This document shows, one piece after another, positions 25,401-39,435 of a stretch of DNA of 64,000 nucleotides. Within the stretch, counting starts at the first letter, position 1. Every line of letters begins with the position of its first letter. Source of the stretch: Symbiodinium natans (Eukaryota; Sar; Dinophyceae; Suessiales; Symbiodiniaceae); contig CAJNDS010000211.1 of NCBI GenBank assembly GCA_905221605.1, positions 122,001-186,000 on the forward strand. The letters run 5' to 3'. A model generated the notes under the pieces. The model was given only the letters and a program-made list of their open reading frames with translations, was not told the DNA's origin and searched no databases. A program made the position numbers and the translations under genes.

Positions 25401-28400
25401 CGTAAAGTCGGCACGTTGCTGGTGGCGGGCGTGAGAGTAGCCCACCTCATCGAGGTCAGGGGCTTAGCGTATGGGAGGTGTTGATGGTGCAATGGTAACC
25501 TTACTGCTAGAGGAGCCCGGAAAAGGGCGAAGCATCTTTAGGATCTGCTGCTACAGATTTGAGGTGTGATTACTACGGATGCATGCTACCATGGAAGGCT
25601 ACGTGGCTCAGGCTCAGACTTTAGAAACCAGCTAGGAAAGTGGATCCTTGCTGCGCCCGTGCTCCCAAACCTGTGGATGATAATTACATACCACGTAGCA
25701 TGTTATATATCGTACGGCGTACCACAATAGTAGAACCAGAATACATATACACACGTCAAACTACATATGTTTACCTGCTATACCAGCGTAAGCGCCCAGA
25801 AGTCCTAAAACGACCACAGTTGCAAAATTGGCGAACACCGACGTCCGCAGGGGACAGCTTCGCTCTTGGCAAACACGGACGTTCAAAAGCAACAACAGTT
25901 TCGCAATTGAAAGAAAACGATGACAATTTACCATCTGAAGCCTTTGGCAGCAATAACCACACTCATGATAATTCAAAGGAGCGCCGACCCCGTCTCCCAA
26001 GAGATGGCAAAGGAACAACCATCGGATCATCAGCTGTGCAACGGCATGCAACATGTACCACAAATCTCGTCGTTTGGCAGCCATTTATCGACACGAAAAC
26101 ACTCGCAATATCTCCATGCATGAAAGACATGCTGTAGGATTCCTCGCCGATCCGTGAATGGCGGCATGGAAGGTGCACCATCGCAACCGCGAGAAGCAAC
26201 CGTGTTTCTCAGGAGCCGGCTCAACCAAATGCAAATATCACACTGACATTCTGACATGGCTGACATGGTTCTGTACGCAAGCATGGGTCCTTGTCTACTG
26301 CTCACTCTCCCTGCACCCACAGCTGTGCGCCCGACTTTGGGTTTCAGTGCCGGCCGAAAACAACAGGGATCTACGGAATGATCACTTGCATGGCAATTCA
26401 TCTCTGTAGTGCTCGCACACTATTGGAACTAGTGATCTGGTCATCCGGAATGAAAACGTTTCTGCACATCAGGCACCACTGATGTCATTGCTTTTGAAAA
26501 TTTGGTGAGGGTAGGCAAGTCATGCTGCCCTCAAGCTGTGTCAAAAGAATGGTCGCAGTCGTCAATCCTCATTTAAAAATTACCTGCGAAAAATAGATTG
26601 ATGCAATAAGATGTATAGCCAGCATCCGCACCGATAGCAAGAGTGCTGCATCATGCACTCCGGAGCTGTCCTTCTGTGAAAACTTGCCTGAAGGAACAAT
26701 ATTTGCGCAATAAGACTTCTGGGGAAGGCATCTGTGTATCTCAAATAAGCCAGACGCCGATACCAAAATGCTGCCTCGCGCCCTGCGCATCTGGCACGTG
26801 AGTGTCCCAGCAACTGTCCCTCAATACTAAAACTCCAGAATTTTGCGGCTTGCACTTCCCGGGGGGCTGGCACATCTTGAAACATACCAACAAAAGAACT
26901 TCACCTCCCCCACCCCCTCTTTCTTCATAAGGTGCATAGTCTGGAAAGGATCCGGAAAGTCATCGTCCGTATCAGTCTTTAACCGACCCGAATATCAAAG
27001 GCTGAAGGTTCTCAGAACACTTTTGCGCGAAATCTATCTTCAACTTCCGTCTTGACTGTCTAAATATTCAAAATGCTCAACCGAAGACTGATGCTTTGAC
27101 GATACTCCAAGTCCCGACGAGCATCGGTCACAAATGCAACTGGTGAGCAGACTAGCAAAAAAAAAACAAAAAACACGTGGCAAACAAGATGCCAAAATCT
27201 TTTGTCGCCACGAAAAGCACTCCTGCACTCTCTTTCTCTCTCTATCTCTGCAAGCAGCCCCTGGTAGCGTAAAGTTTTCCGACTTGCAAGCCTACGCAAA
27301 AGCACCAGGAGCGCCCGAGGTCTACTGCATACCAGAAGCTGCTGCTATACCCTAGGCACTAGAATGTAGAAGGGAGTCTTGCATCCATACCACAATCTTA
27401 CTTTAGTAGGCAAGAAACCATACTAAAGACTACGGTTGAGCTTTTGCGCCACAGAGTCGGAGCTGAGGACACCACGTGTCTCCCACGGGGTCGTAGAAAA
27501 GCAAAATGTCCAAGTAAACGTTGCCATCACCACCGCCGTGCGCCTTTGTAGAAAAGGGCTGTTGGCTTTTTTTGCTCTCTGAACACTGCTGTGCCTCATG
27601 GACAAAAACAAGGTCGGACTGAGCTATTTATTTAAGAACACAAGGAGCACCGCCTCGCATATGTGCCAGCCACCGAAAATGGGGAGTCTGGAAGAGCATT
27701 GCACCCAGTCATCTCTCATGTACGGAACGGTACTTTTGGCAGGGTATTCCCAGTTGCAGAGCCGGGCAGTACTGGGACCAACCGTTTTGGGAAATCCAGC
27801 AGGTGGTACGGCGTGCAGTAAAGACTGTTTCGCTGGGCAACAATCAAGTGGCCAGATTTGCATGTACCCCTGCACGGCCCCGGAGGTATGCCAAGAGGCG
27901 AACCCTAGTGGACTTTAGATGGTTGTATGCCATGGGGTTTATGCCCACGCCTTGGCGCAGACGCTCGTAACTTGCTGCTGATCGTGCGTGACCAGAGCAT
28001 GTCTGAGCCCGCGACGAGCATGCCTGTACCAGTCCACACTGCTGAATGACGTGCTTGTATCTGTGGACTCGAGGTTCCTTGCATCCATGTCAAGCCAGCC
28101 ACGTCCAGCAAGAAGACATCGGCAGAAATTCCAGAAGGTCCACGTCCACCGTATATTATCCTTGGCTGGACGCCTGTTGAGAGATTGCCTAATAAACTGA
28201 ACCGACGGCCAACCGAGCATCATCGTCTCGACGCCAGACACCATGCCAGTCACTGCAGTGTGCGCGGTGGTCTGTGGAGCAACACCCGTTGTGGGGAGCG
28301 CTACCGAAGACAGCAAGCCTCCGACTCCGGTTTCCTCAGCATAGTACGATGTGTACTGCATATAACTGGGAGATTCATGCATGCTTCATGGCACTTGCCC

Positions 28401-31400
28401 CAAACGCTTCTAAGTTCGAAAGGGCCGTTCAGGACATGACCGAAAGTGGTTGCTGCCAAGTAGCTGCGACTAGGAAGGCGAAAGGCAGCCGGAAGGTTCC
28501 GGCATTGTCGGAATATCCTGCTACATCCGTGTTTTGCTCCCCATTCCTCCACTATTCGTTTAAGCACTCCTCGGTTTTTTGGACGGTGTAGAGCAAGAAA
28601 TGGCAGACCAAACAAGGATAGACTGGGGACCCTGGGTAGTCTACCAGACAATGGTGTTACAGAAATGTCAGGTTTGGATTGCCACTACTGATATAACTGG
28701 TGTGACCACTTGCTTATTTGCCCTTTGGCCTTCCATTGTTATGCTCATCATTGTTACCCGTGTGTTTCCTCTTGTTCAAACTACTATTAGCAGTATTACC
28801 AAGTATGACGAAAAACTCCAAATCAATAAGAAAAAAAGAATATTGCAAGGCAGGCACTTTCTGCAGGTCCTCATTGCTGTTCAACGTTTCTGTATTTGCT
28901 GTTCCTATACACTATACTAAGAGTAGACTATAGAATACTAAAGAATATGCCACAAAGAATACAGGCCCAGGAACGACAGCTCAATGGGTGGAAGCAGCAC
29001 TCTGGCAGGCAAAAAGAACCCTAATGTTTCCGTCCTCCGTACAAGATGAAAGCGCCAAGCGAATCCGACCAGACCTGCGTGTGGTCCTTGACCTGTCCTG
29101 CAAGGCTGCAAGGCTGGACCGGACTTGGGAGTATTCTAAAAAACTATAGCTTCCTGTCAGGGAACCTTGGGGAACCCTGAAGCCCAAAAAGGAAAGGCAG
29201 AAGATGGAATGGAACGAAGAGGCCGGAAAGGATTCACTACAAGAGATGTTGCTCCTTGGCGTAGGCAGCTGTTAGTTACTGTGCTTGTAGTTGCAAAGGG
29301 TAGCGGTAGCCGCCGTCGTAGCAGCAGTAATAATAATAAAGAGTGGTCGTATGGTTCTGTTAACAACAGAAGAAGTAGCTGTGCTGGTGGTTGTCGTCGT
29401 ACCTGTGGTAGTAGCCGCAGCCGTGACGGTAGTAGCAGGGATAGAAGCAGGAGTAATGATAAAAAGGGCAAGAACAGTGCTACGAGTACTGGCTATGCAA
29501 GTTTAAATACCATTGCACATGTCTAGGTGTTCCTGAACAAGAAATCCTCCAGATATGCATACCTCTGACAATTACATTACGGTCCGAGGCTTCGGATTGG
29601 TGTAGGGCGTGTAGGGTTGAGACCCCTGAGTAAGGCTCCTCACAACAACAAGGACTCCAAATATCTATAATATATATATATATATACATATCTCTTCTTC
29701 TTCTTCTACAGGGCTTGAGGGACCCGGGGGCCCCCCGCGCGCACAGGCGCGCCCAGAACCTCAGTCCGTCCTTTACGTGAGACAAAGGCTAGCGTTCACC
29801 GCCTCGACATCCCCCACATATCTCTCTCTCTCTCTCTCTCTCTTTCTTCTTTCTTCTGAGGAACGCACTGGGAATCTCAAGATCCCATGTCACATTGAAG
29901 TTTCCATGGTGTACGTTACTTTACTGACATATACCATGCTACACCGCAGCAGCCCCTGTCCCCCCGATCCACGCGCTCTCCTTTCGGGAGTTGAGGTTGA
30001 GGTTGCCCCTGTACCCTCTACTACTCAAGCCCTCTAAACACACACCCAAGACCCATAACCCTCTAAAATTGGCACGTCCCCCATTGCTTGGCAAGGCACC
30101 AAGCGGCTGAAGTGGATCGAAGAAACGTTGCTGCCATGTGCCGGTATTGTGCTCATAGACCAAGCAATCGTCGGCAGGGTTTGTTGGAAGGTCATCCTGA
30201 CCTCAGGCGGTGGCATGGAGGAATCCTACTCTGCAACATGCGATAATTTGGGCATGTCGTGAAACGACATCTGTGTACCGCCATATGCTAGAACCTGTGG
30301 TCGTACACTTACTCCAGTATTCTCAGCATCTTCCCGTCAGGTGCTACAGAAATGGCTGGAACTTGTTCGGATGTACAAGAAACGTATCGTTTACCTGAAT
30401 CATAGATACACTTGACGAACCACAGCTTTCACTCCGTCCTTTCTGAACCTTGTCTTGCACCACCAGACACTTTAACGCATTGGCTGGCTATTGTGTTAGA
30501 TGACATGCAAGTCACCATGGCCCACAGCTCCATGGCAGCCCAAGTGATTCACTATCTTCCGGCTCCTTTAGACAGTACCCTTCCTAGCGCGAATTCTCTC
30601 AAGGAATGATTGTGGAGCTACAAGCCTCTGCCCCCTCAGCAGGAAATGCAGTATGCGGTATACTAGACTCAACTCTAGTGGACTTTTACACTAGGATTAA
30701 GCCTCCAGAAACCTGCAAAGCCTCCATGAATGCCCACGGCTGCTGGCATCTGCGGAAACTCTTTCGGAACCGGAATACCGTACCGCCCCGATAAACAAAA
30801 ATGCAAAACACTGTTGGACGAGGTTTCATGCCACTTGGACCCAAAAATTCCTGGGAGGATATCCACACAAAACGGTCCTGATTCTGGGGGTCCGGGTTCG
30901 CACCCGTATACGGGGCCTCGTAAGTTTCCTCAAATACTCTCTAATGAGACTCTCGGCCATGAACCTCAACAAAAATGCCTTAATCTAGAAAGGAAGCTGT
31001 GAAGTGGCGGCCAAGTTCGTGCGCTCCTTCAGTCCCTTGCCCGCGGTGGCCCATGCGTAAGAAAAGTTCCCTTCCTGGCAACCCTATGTCGAAGCAACTC
31101 TACACACTACGTCGTCAACACCCTCAGCATTTGAAACCTGCAAACTGTCACTGGCAGAGCTCGGCCGCCACATAGCCAGGAGCTGCCGCTGGCATCGGGA
31201 AGGGTAGGACCTGGGGTTCAAGTACATTGCATGTGAAGGCACATGCTGTAACCTTACATAGTTTATCGTATTGGGGTATACTATGTCAAGCAAAATACTA
31301 CGTTCCAACAAGGGACAGCACAACATTAACTCTTTAACTTAAGCTATACTAGGAGCTGAATCACAATCATGTCTGGGCTTCATGTAGGGTGTAGTTTCTG

Positions 31401-33120
31401 AGGGTTCATGGGTTGCCATAAGTGTAACTGTCAGTCGCTACCCCTCAAGCAAAGGAGCTAACCCCGAATTACATGAGTCATGCCCAAGTGCGTGTGCCCA
31501 TGTCGTTCTTATGTACGTAGCACAACCGGAATTGTTCCGTTCCGATTCATTGTCGGAGTACCAAAGCTGCTAGGTTGCCGATGTGCGCTGCGTTGTGGAC
31601 CCAATCCGCAATGACTTTTTACGAGTCTCAGCTGGCGTCTGGTGCGCCCGCTGCACTGCTGTTGAGGGGACTGATGTTTGGGGCAGCCCATTTGCCAATT
31701 TGCTATGAGAAGACGCCGTAAATCCTAAGGCAAAACAAACCGGAAGACGTGCTCAGAAATTGGGCGCCTGGTGCGGCACCGGTTGGAAAAATGAGATGGG
31801 CCTCCTTCGGAAATATTCTTCAGGGGATCAGGTTTTGACAGCGTAGCCCAACTTTGCTGAACGGTCGAACATCATCGCACATCACTTCGTTCATCCATCC
31901 TTTACTTCGACCTGATCGCCCTCTCTAGCCTCCAACCCACCACATCCTTTTGCAGAGCATGTGCATGTGCACCGTGTGTGCAGGTGTGTGCAAGCGCAAG
32001 TGCATAGGAGCGCATAGGTGTTTGCACATCTTTGCATTGGTGCGGGCATGCAGAGCACAGAGGTGTTTGCATATATGACTGTAACCAGTTTGCATATGCG
32101 CAAAGGGGCCGCAGGCCTATCGTCAGACCCAACGAAGACCTCTGAAGATGGGTGCGAAAACATATCTGCAGCCAACTCAATGTCAAATAATCGGGCGTTT
32201 CCAGGCCCAACGTCAGGATTTCCCAGCAGCCGACCGGCGGACAGGCGAACGGAGGTCATCTACAACATTACACCCCGCACAATGGCGTGGGAAACAATAG
32301 CACTAAGAACGCGCGCGCACACATGCTGTGCGAGAACAGGCAACCGTTCATGGTGCCATGATCCTTTGCCGTCCCTCGAGGTGCTGGCGGTCAGAGCAGC
32401 AACCAAGCTCGGTCTTTCTTAGAACCACTACTTTATGTTCTCGTACGTCTCATCACCCACGTTTTAATATGGTGTTAGGGCAACGGGCTCCGGTTTCAGT
32501 AAACCCGAAACCCTAAACCCGAGTTGAAGGGAAACCGTAAACCTGCAACGGCCGCTCGCATGCCCTGGCACCATGGCTGCATCACCATCACCGTATGGGC
32601 ATGCATGCTCTGGCCATGCGCACGCGCTGGTAACACGAACGTAATCATCGTGCGGGCATGGATACTCTGGCCATTCGCACGCACTGGTAGCACCCTTCAC
32701 ACGCACTGGTAACACGAACGTTATCATGGTGCTACGGTTCCATGGCTTGAAGAACACGAGAAAAAGAGATATTACCTGTGGGGGGCACTAGAAGTGACAA
32801 GTGGAAAGTTGACCGATGACTTCGTGCCTGCTACATAGAGAAGAACAGTGTTTAGTTCGAAAAAACGACTCCAGAGCAGCCACTGAACCTTAAAACGCAA
32901 GCATCTTTAGCAAGATGTTCGAAAACGTACTAAGAAACATATTCGTACTAGTTGTAAGAACAGTAACAAGAATAATAGTATAATTCCCAGATGTGAACTC
33001 CAAAGTGTAGCATACTGTATGCTACCATAGCAGCATACTACAGATTATGGTTTGCCGTGTTTTTCCGTCATGAGCTGTGGCACGCCGCAGTTTCATCCAA
33101 TCCCAAAGAGGCCTGGTGCA
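22493..33120. other. Gene-poor region with simple repeats
   Basis: No protein family is recognised over this stretch. It holds a poly-G run (22790-22804), TATA/CATA repeats (22885-22930), a TA run (29662-29684), a CT run (29820-29842) and GTA/GTC-type trinucleotide sequence (29285-29460). Words such as GTATACTA recur. The longest frames (25640-26137 +, 27939-28382 -, 28579-28920 + with two hydrophobic segments) carry no motif I can name. A telomere-like word lies at 32504-32525. Confidence 0.4.
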
Positions 33121-33783
33121 GCGTTTAGGGTTTGGAGGCTGGGAGACGAAGCTCAGTGGCTGAAAGCCAATCCATAGCCGTATCTCTTCGCCAACGGGGT
33201 GAAAGTGTTTGGAAAAGGTCCGCTCCAAACCTGGCAGCTTCTCACAGCGAAGTTGGGAAGTTGAGCAGGGGTATTTACCAGTCTGCATGGTGAGCTTTCT
33301 TAGTTAGGGACAGATGTTGGACTTGCTTGTTTGTCTTAAGGCTCTCCGGGGTGTTATGCAGGAAGCTGATCGATCAGACGCCCTGAGGCCGAGAGAAAAA
33401 ACCTATTTTCAAGGTCAGGATGCAAGTAGTATACTACAGTGTACTGTACAGGTATGCTATCCTGTACTAGAGCATGCAATAGTATTCTACATACCAAGCG
33501 GGAATGCGGAACCGAATGGTCCCTCAGCCCTAAACCTTATATATTGATTAGGGCAGGCAAGGTGGCCTGTGTCGAAGGTTGCTTGGGTGTTTGGGTTGGG
33601 AGTTAGGATTTCAGGGCTTCGCTTCATCGAGGTGTCTAGGTTCAGGGGCTTGGCAGGGGGGGCGGGGGGAGGGTGAGAATAGGAGAAGGGGGCGAGTGAA
33701 AAATCTGCTGGTATCCTTCGGATGGTTCACTGCAAGGGCCCGTGAGGCCCCTGTTTCCTCTCTCGATGCAGCCAAGCTTCACC
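33121..33783. other. Intergenic, no feature beyond short repeats
   Basis: A TTTAGGGTTTGG word at 33124 and GTATACTA-type palindromic words at 33428-33460. G-rich stretch at 33655-33700. No gene. Confidence 0.4.
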
Positions 33784-34740
33784 GATCGTGGTGGTCGTGG
33801 TGGTGATGATGGTGGTGGTGGTGGTGGTCGTGGTTGTAGCGGTTGTAGTGGTTGCGGTGGTTGTAGTGGTTGCGGTGGTGGTAGTGGTCGATGTGGTGGT
33901 GGTAGTGGTTGTAGCGGTTGTAGTGGTTGCCGTGGTTGTAGTGGTCGCTGTGGTGCTGGTGGTAGTGGTTGTAGCGGTTGTAGTAGTTGCGGTGGTTGTA
34001 GTGGTTGCGGTGGTGGTAGTGGTCGCCGTGGTTGTAGTGGTCGCTGTGGTGGTGCTAGTGGTTGCAGCGGTTGTAGTGGTTGCGGTGGTTGTAGTCGTCG
34101 CTGTGGTGGTGGTAGTGGTTGTAGCGGTTGTAGTGGTTGCGGTGGTTGTAGTGGTTGCGGTGGTGGTAGTGGTCGCTGTGGTGGTGGTAGTGGTTGTAGC
34201 GGTTGTAGTGATTGCGGTGGTTGTAGTGGTCACTGTGGTGGTGGTAGTGGTTGTAGTGGTTGTAGCGGTTGTAGTGGTTGTAGTGGTTGTAGTGGTTGCG
34301 GTGGTGGTAGTGGTCGCAGTGGTTGTAGTGGTCGCTGTGGTGGTGGTAGTGGTTGCAGCGGTTGTAGTGGTTGCGGTGGTTGTAGTCGTCGCTGTGGTGG
34401 TGGTAGTGGTTGTAGCGCTTGTAGTGGTAGTGGTTGCGGTAGTGGTGGTGGGGGTGGGGGTGGTGGTGGTGGCGGTGGTGGTGGTGGTGGGGGTGGGGGT
34501 GGTAGTGGTAGTGGCAGGTGTGGTACTCGGGGTGGTGGTGGGTGCAGTGGTAGTGGTCGTCGTAGTTGCGGTGGTCGTGGCGGCTGCAGTGGTCGTCGTT
34601 GGCGGAATGGTTGGCGTGCTGGTAGGCACCTCCGTCGCCTGCAGGGCTGCCAAGTGGCTGGCATGAACAGACTTGAAGGAACACATGTATGCAGCTTCAC
34701 GGTCAGCTCCTGCGAGATCTGATCTTAATGGAATCTCCAT
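33727..34740 (-). CDS. Possible Thr-rich low-complexity protein
   Basis: From ATG at 34740 the frame begins [20 protein letters not shown], passes a non-repetitive segment of about 45 residues, then runs for about 270 residues of Thr with Ala, Pro and rare Ile/Val, and ends in a short unique tail. Thr-rich spacers occur in secreted mucin-like and cell-wall proteins, but I see no convincing signal peptide and no folded domain. Other frames of the same tract are equally open, so the simplest reading is repeat-driven openness. Confidence 0.2.
   Translation of the reverse strand: MEIPLRSDLAGADREAAYMCSFKSVHASHLAALQATEVPTSTPTIPPTTTTAAATTTATTTTTTTAPTTTPSTTPATTTTTPTPTTTTTATTTTPTPTTTTATTTTTSATTTTTTTATTTTTATTTTAATTTTTTATTTTTATTTTTATTTTTTTTTTATTTTTTTTTTVTTTTTAITTTATTTTTTTATTTTTATTTTTATTTTATTTTTTTATTTTTATTTTAATTSTTTATTTTTATTTTTATTTTTATTTTATTTTTSTTATTTTTATTTTATTTTTTTSTTTTTATTTTTATTTTATTTTTTTTTIITTTTTTIGEAWLHRERKQGPHGPLQ
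33784..34605. repeat. Long GGT/GTT/GTA trinucleotide tract
   Basis: About 820 bp of imperfect triplet repeat, mostly GGTNGTNGT on +. It is open in at least two plus frames (Val-rich; Gly-Cys-Ser-rich) and one minus frame (Thr-rich, 337 residues from ATG at 34740). Openness of several frames is what a stop-free triplet repeat gives by itself. The minus Thr-rich frame does have non-repetitive ends with an ATG, so a mucin-like protein cannot be excluded. Larger blocks repeat inside it (for example a block with TGCAGCGG recurs at 34060 and 34350), showing higher-order duplication. Confidence 0.9.
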
Positions 34741-37700
34741 GCATCACTGCAAGTCCACCCACCCACGGGCTTAAGGATCCCACCTCCGAAGTCGTCGTCT
34801 GGGGAGCGTAGTAGTGGCCGTGCTGGCGGTAGTGGCGCTTGCGCCTGGCCTCATTGAACACTGCCGTTCCCCAACTTCGACGCCAACGGGAAAGATTCCT
34901 TGTCTGCTGCTGGCCCTTCAGGTAGCACAAAGTAATTTCCCAACACCACGAATCCTGTTCAAACAAGCTACGACGACTACCACTCGAACTTTTGACGGCA
35001 ACTGCCGAAATCAACACTGCACCACCACCACCAGAACCAGTGCGATCCAGAACCACTGCGATATTAACATGGACCCCGAACCTTAAACCCTTAACCGTAC
35101 AGTTCCTGTGCAACGAATGGAAACCCTAAGCGCACCACAATCTTATTCCCCATGTTGGTCCCTTTCTCCAAAGGACTACTACAAAAACACTCTGACACAC
35201 AACAAATCATTGACAAGGGGTATTGCAAATTGTATGAGAAACCTGCATAGACTATGTTGTCGTATGCTCTGGCATCTCCGAAAGGATTGCCCGGCCGTGT
35301 TTGTGAAGTTAGCCCGGCCTTGCGCCCGCGACGGCGCAAGCGCCAAGGGGACGCCTTGCCAAACACCCCGCTGAACACTACAAAGCTTGACATCGTACGC
35401 TATCTAGTGTACTTGGATGTGTGACGGTATACTATGGCTATAGCTATCGTATGTCAATTCAGGCATAGATGAAGGCACACCATAAATCTGCCGACCCCAA
35501 CCCATGCTGCAGCATCAACAAAAGTCAACATGCTACACTTTAGGAGGCCACTTCGCGAAACTTGAAATCCTTCCAAACTCCGAGGGCTCGACCTTGGGCT
35601 TCGGGAAACATGGTACAGGAGCACTTTGCGAAGCAAGGTTGATTACAGCAGACAGCAGCACACAGTAGAAAACTGTAGCACTGTAGGACAAGAAAGTACA
35701 ACAAGGTCTGCTGAAGCCCTGCAGTGTAACCCAAAGCCACCGCACAGATATCCTTTCTCAAGCCAACACATTCTGCGTTATGCTACGGACCTAGGCGTAG
35801 ATCCTCTTAGAAACGAACCCCAAAAGCACGGATCTGACAAGAGGCAGCAAATTCATGGCTAGGAGTGGCATGAATCGCAATGACTGTTGGTTTAGCATTA
35901 GCTAACTAGAAAGGTTAGACTCCACAATACTAGAGCATGCCACGTTCCTAGCAGCTAGGTCTGTCGTCATAATATTGGAAACGACTGCATGCTGCCTCAT
36001 CATGTGACCATAATATTCCTTTTTGGAATATTCCCTGCAACTTTTAACTGCTGGTTTCAAAAAGAAACGGTGGGATGTTGACTCAACTCCAAACCGAGGT
36101 CACTCCGACAGACCACAGAAATCAGATCGTATACCGTAGCATGTAGTACATACTAGACTAGACTAGACTCTGCTCGAACATTCTGTAATCCGTCATAGCA
36201 TCCTCTAGTCAACTGCAGTACACTACAGGTTTCGGCATACAACAGTATACTATAGTCTTACGGTTGCTTATCCTGTGCCCATGGCATCATGCCAGTCAGA
36301 CCCTAGAGAACCAAATATCAAACGCAAAAGAACCAAATATCAAGGGCTCATGCGAAAACTCGGACAGATATTGCAACCGGCGCTGCAGAGCCATGGTTTG
36401 CTCCGACTGCTTCGATGATGGGCTGATGACATCCCCACTGCCACTTTCATAGCACACTACAACACACTACTGCAAACTACAGGATGCTATAGCTTACAGC
36501 CGTATAATACACAGCGATGTAATATAGAAAGTCCTACACTATACTATACCATATTGTAGGATCCTTTGATATTGACTGGTCCTCCCGTAGGCGAAAATTT
36601 TTACAGTGGTATAAATAAATATAGTATACTGCATGTGCCGTAGCATGCTAACCGTCAAGAGGATACCAAGCTAAAGTGCCTCGATGCACTTTCCCTAATC
36701 GCGAACCAAAACAAAAACAGAATAAGACTAGGCATTGCGCTCTCATCTTCTGTCGCCGTTCGGTTTCCAAAGTCTGAAAGGGGGCAGAGAAGCACGCAGA
36801 AATTGTGCCTAAATTGCCGGGGTTATTTGCATAAAGACCCCTCAAACAAAACATATTTCAAGGCCCCCAGCCATCAATTAGATTGTCAAAATCCCAGAAC
36901 TCGGGGTTCCTTCATTCGTGGGAGGAACAACAACAAATTGGTTCCTAGCTATGCAAGCCCAAACGCTCAACCTTAAACTTCAAACCCGAACAACCGGCCC
37001 TGAAGCCTTGGCGTCCTGGACACCAGCTGTTTCCTCGAGCGGCGGTTCCTGCCCGCAAGCCCGAGTAATATCCGCAAAGAAGATACTGTACAACATAGCC
37101 AACTACTACGCAAAGTAGGAGTAAAGTCGGCAGTCTTGTATAGAACCGGGTATTGGTACACCAGTGCACTATTGTAAATTGCCACCATACCATACCCATG
37201 GCCTGCCACAATACACAAAAGCATGTCATTTGCACCCCGCCCCCCCCCCCACCCCCCACACCCCCATTCCACAGTTGATCTTGGTACATGCCTACAAGTG
37301 CCAAGTGCCGAGTCCCTTTCGGGATCCGAATTGGAAGAAAATTGACCCCTCGTTTGGGCACGGCTTTAACTTGAAAAGTCTCCATACCATTCGCTAGAAA
37401 CCCCAAAAAAAACCTGCCCCCATCCCCCCGGCGATCAACCCTTGTTACTCAACAATTCCCGGTCCTGCGCTTTTGCATGCGCTACCGCGGTGTGCACCGA
37501 AGCTTGAAGCAGAGCCTCGGTGCGCTCAGGGGCTTAGCACCGTTCAATCGCAGCTTTTGACAAAACTCAATCGCCCAAATCTCCCTCAAAACCCCAAGCT
37601 CGTAAGGTTCAAGCGTTTCCTTAGCCCTCCTTGTGTTGGGCCACTTTATCCATACCTTCGAGACTCGTGTGGACCACGTGCTACAAGACATTGCCAGGGC

Positions 37701-39435
37701 CTCGGGACTAAGATGGATTGCAGGCTTCTGGCTTAGGCATGCATAGCAGCCGGGCAGAGTGCTGAATGAACCATCGCACCCGTCAACTCGAGCAGTAACT
37801 CCAGGGCACACATCTCAAGACACGATTTTGGACGGTACCGCTGGAATCCTGGAAAAAATATTGTTGGCGGACTTCGACCGGGGTTGGGCACCAGTAGCAA
37901 ACCGAGGAACCGTCTGGTCCGTCTGCGTCCGGTCCGCTGAATACGCATGATCACAGGAGGATGCAGATGCTGGGCAAGTGCCATTCGATGCAGCAGCCGC
38001 CCACAGTACCGTGCAAGCAAACAACGGTGTGAACACCATGGCTCGATCTGCCTTGAAACGGCTCGGCTACACTTCGCAGAGAACGAGAAACAGGTGGGAT
38101 CGAGGCGTGTGGCATGCACCTAGACATCTTGTGACACGAGTTATGTGTTTGCTATGGATGCCATGCGAGTGTATGTTGTCATGCTGTGCTACATACAGTT
38201 GCCTAGACTTCTGTTTGCAGTTCACAAGGGATTCAATTGCACACAAAGCATGATAGTACGCATTTACAAGGTGGCGGTGGCTCTTCATGTGCTGGACAAA
38301 TAATCATGTTGATGCCGATTCCGTCATACTGCGGAGCATTCACAACTCGTTCGACTTTGTATTACACGATAGCTGTCATGTCTGCAAATACGAAAATAAC
38401 GAAAATGGAGAGCAAGGGCTTGTCAAGCTTGGTCTGGTGAAGAAAAACTGTTCTCGCAAATTGAAGCCGACCGATCCAAAGTTGCAGATCGGCCAAATTT
38501 TCCTGCTTCTTGATGTCCACTGCACCTCGCTGGTCTGTCAAGTGAACTTCCAGGCATCGCATGCTCGCCATTCCTCACCTCGTCTTGTCCGCAATACAGG
38601 TTGATTTCTGACGTGCAGCAAGGCATTCTGACGACAACCAGGAATCACCGGAAATGACGGAAACAACCGGAAATCACCTGAAAGGGAAAAACGGGAATCT
38701 CCGGAAATGTCGGTGTTGACTAGCTTGGGCGTGTATTGCGCATGTCGACCCACGTTCCATTTTCAGTTCACGAAATCCATTGTTCGTCGGAAGATGCGTT
38801 TTTAATGCGCATATTTTCAATGTCGCGACGCAAGCCCACGTTTGGATTGTAGAGAATTGCGATGGAAGTCCACGACCCAGTCGGAAAGCGATTCTTCATG
38901 AAGTAATTGATGGCTGCACATGCCTCACGCGTAAAGGATGCGTTGTGCCTCTGGCCCGGCCGACAGGAATGACAGCAATGACAGAAATGACAAGTCCTGA
39001 TCCTGCCACGTCAATCGGTCGATCGTGACAGGAATGACAAACATGACGGGAAGAAAGGCCAACACATATTGAACAACGACAGCCAGTCGGGAAACAGAAG
39101 TTGTAGAAACCTTGGCAGAAATGACAGGGATGTGTTAAAGAACGGGCTTCACTATGGGGTCCTACACTACAACCCGGCGGCACACTTTTCCTTGTGCTCG
39201 TACTGCTGGGTCTGTATCTCTGTTCCTGAGCATTAGCACGCACTGCAAACTGTGTGTTCCTATATGGCTGGAATGTTTAACACCCCGCCTTCGAAGTTGG
39301 CGAAAGTCGTTTCAGACTAAGCTGGCTTCGACTCCCTCTTTCCTTGCCAAAACGCACATGCTCGAAACTCACACCTCCGCGCAAACTCTTTCAGTCTGCT
39401 TAGTCTGCTTGCAAACATTTCTTCAAACGAAATGT
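34741..39435. other. Gene-poor region with palindromic TATAC words and ATGACA repeats
   Basis: No recognised gene. The stretch 35400-36640 is rich in CATACTA/TAGTATAC/GCTATAG words. A poly-C patch (CCCCGCCCCCCCCC) lies at 37237-37255. 38640-39135 has many short GGAAATGAC, GGAATGACA and GAAATGACA words. The frame 38287-38604 (+) has a protein-like composition but no motif. Confidence 0.4.

Noticed and set aside
28579-28920. 113-residue frame with two hydrophobic segments as a membrane protein
   Set aside because: No motif, no start context and T-rich DNA gives hydrophobic codons by chance.
33727-34740. 337-residue Thr-rich frame as a confident gene
   Set aside because: The triplet repeat opens frames on both strands; kept only as a low-confidence candidate.
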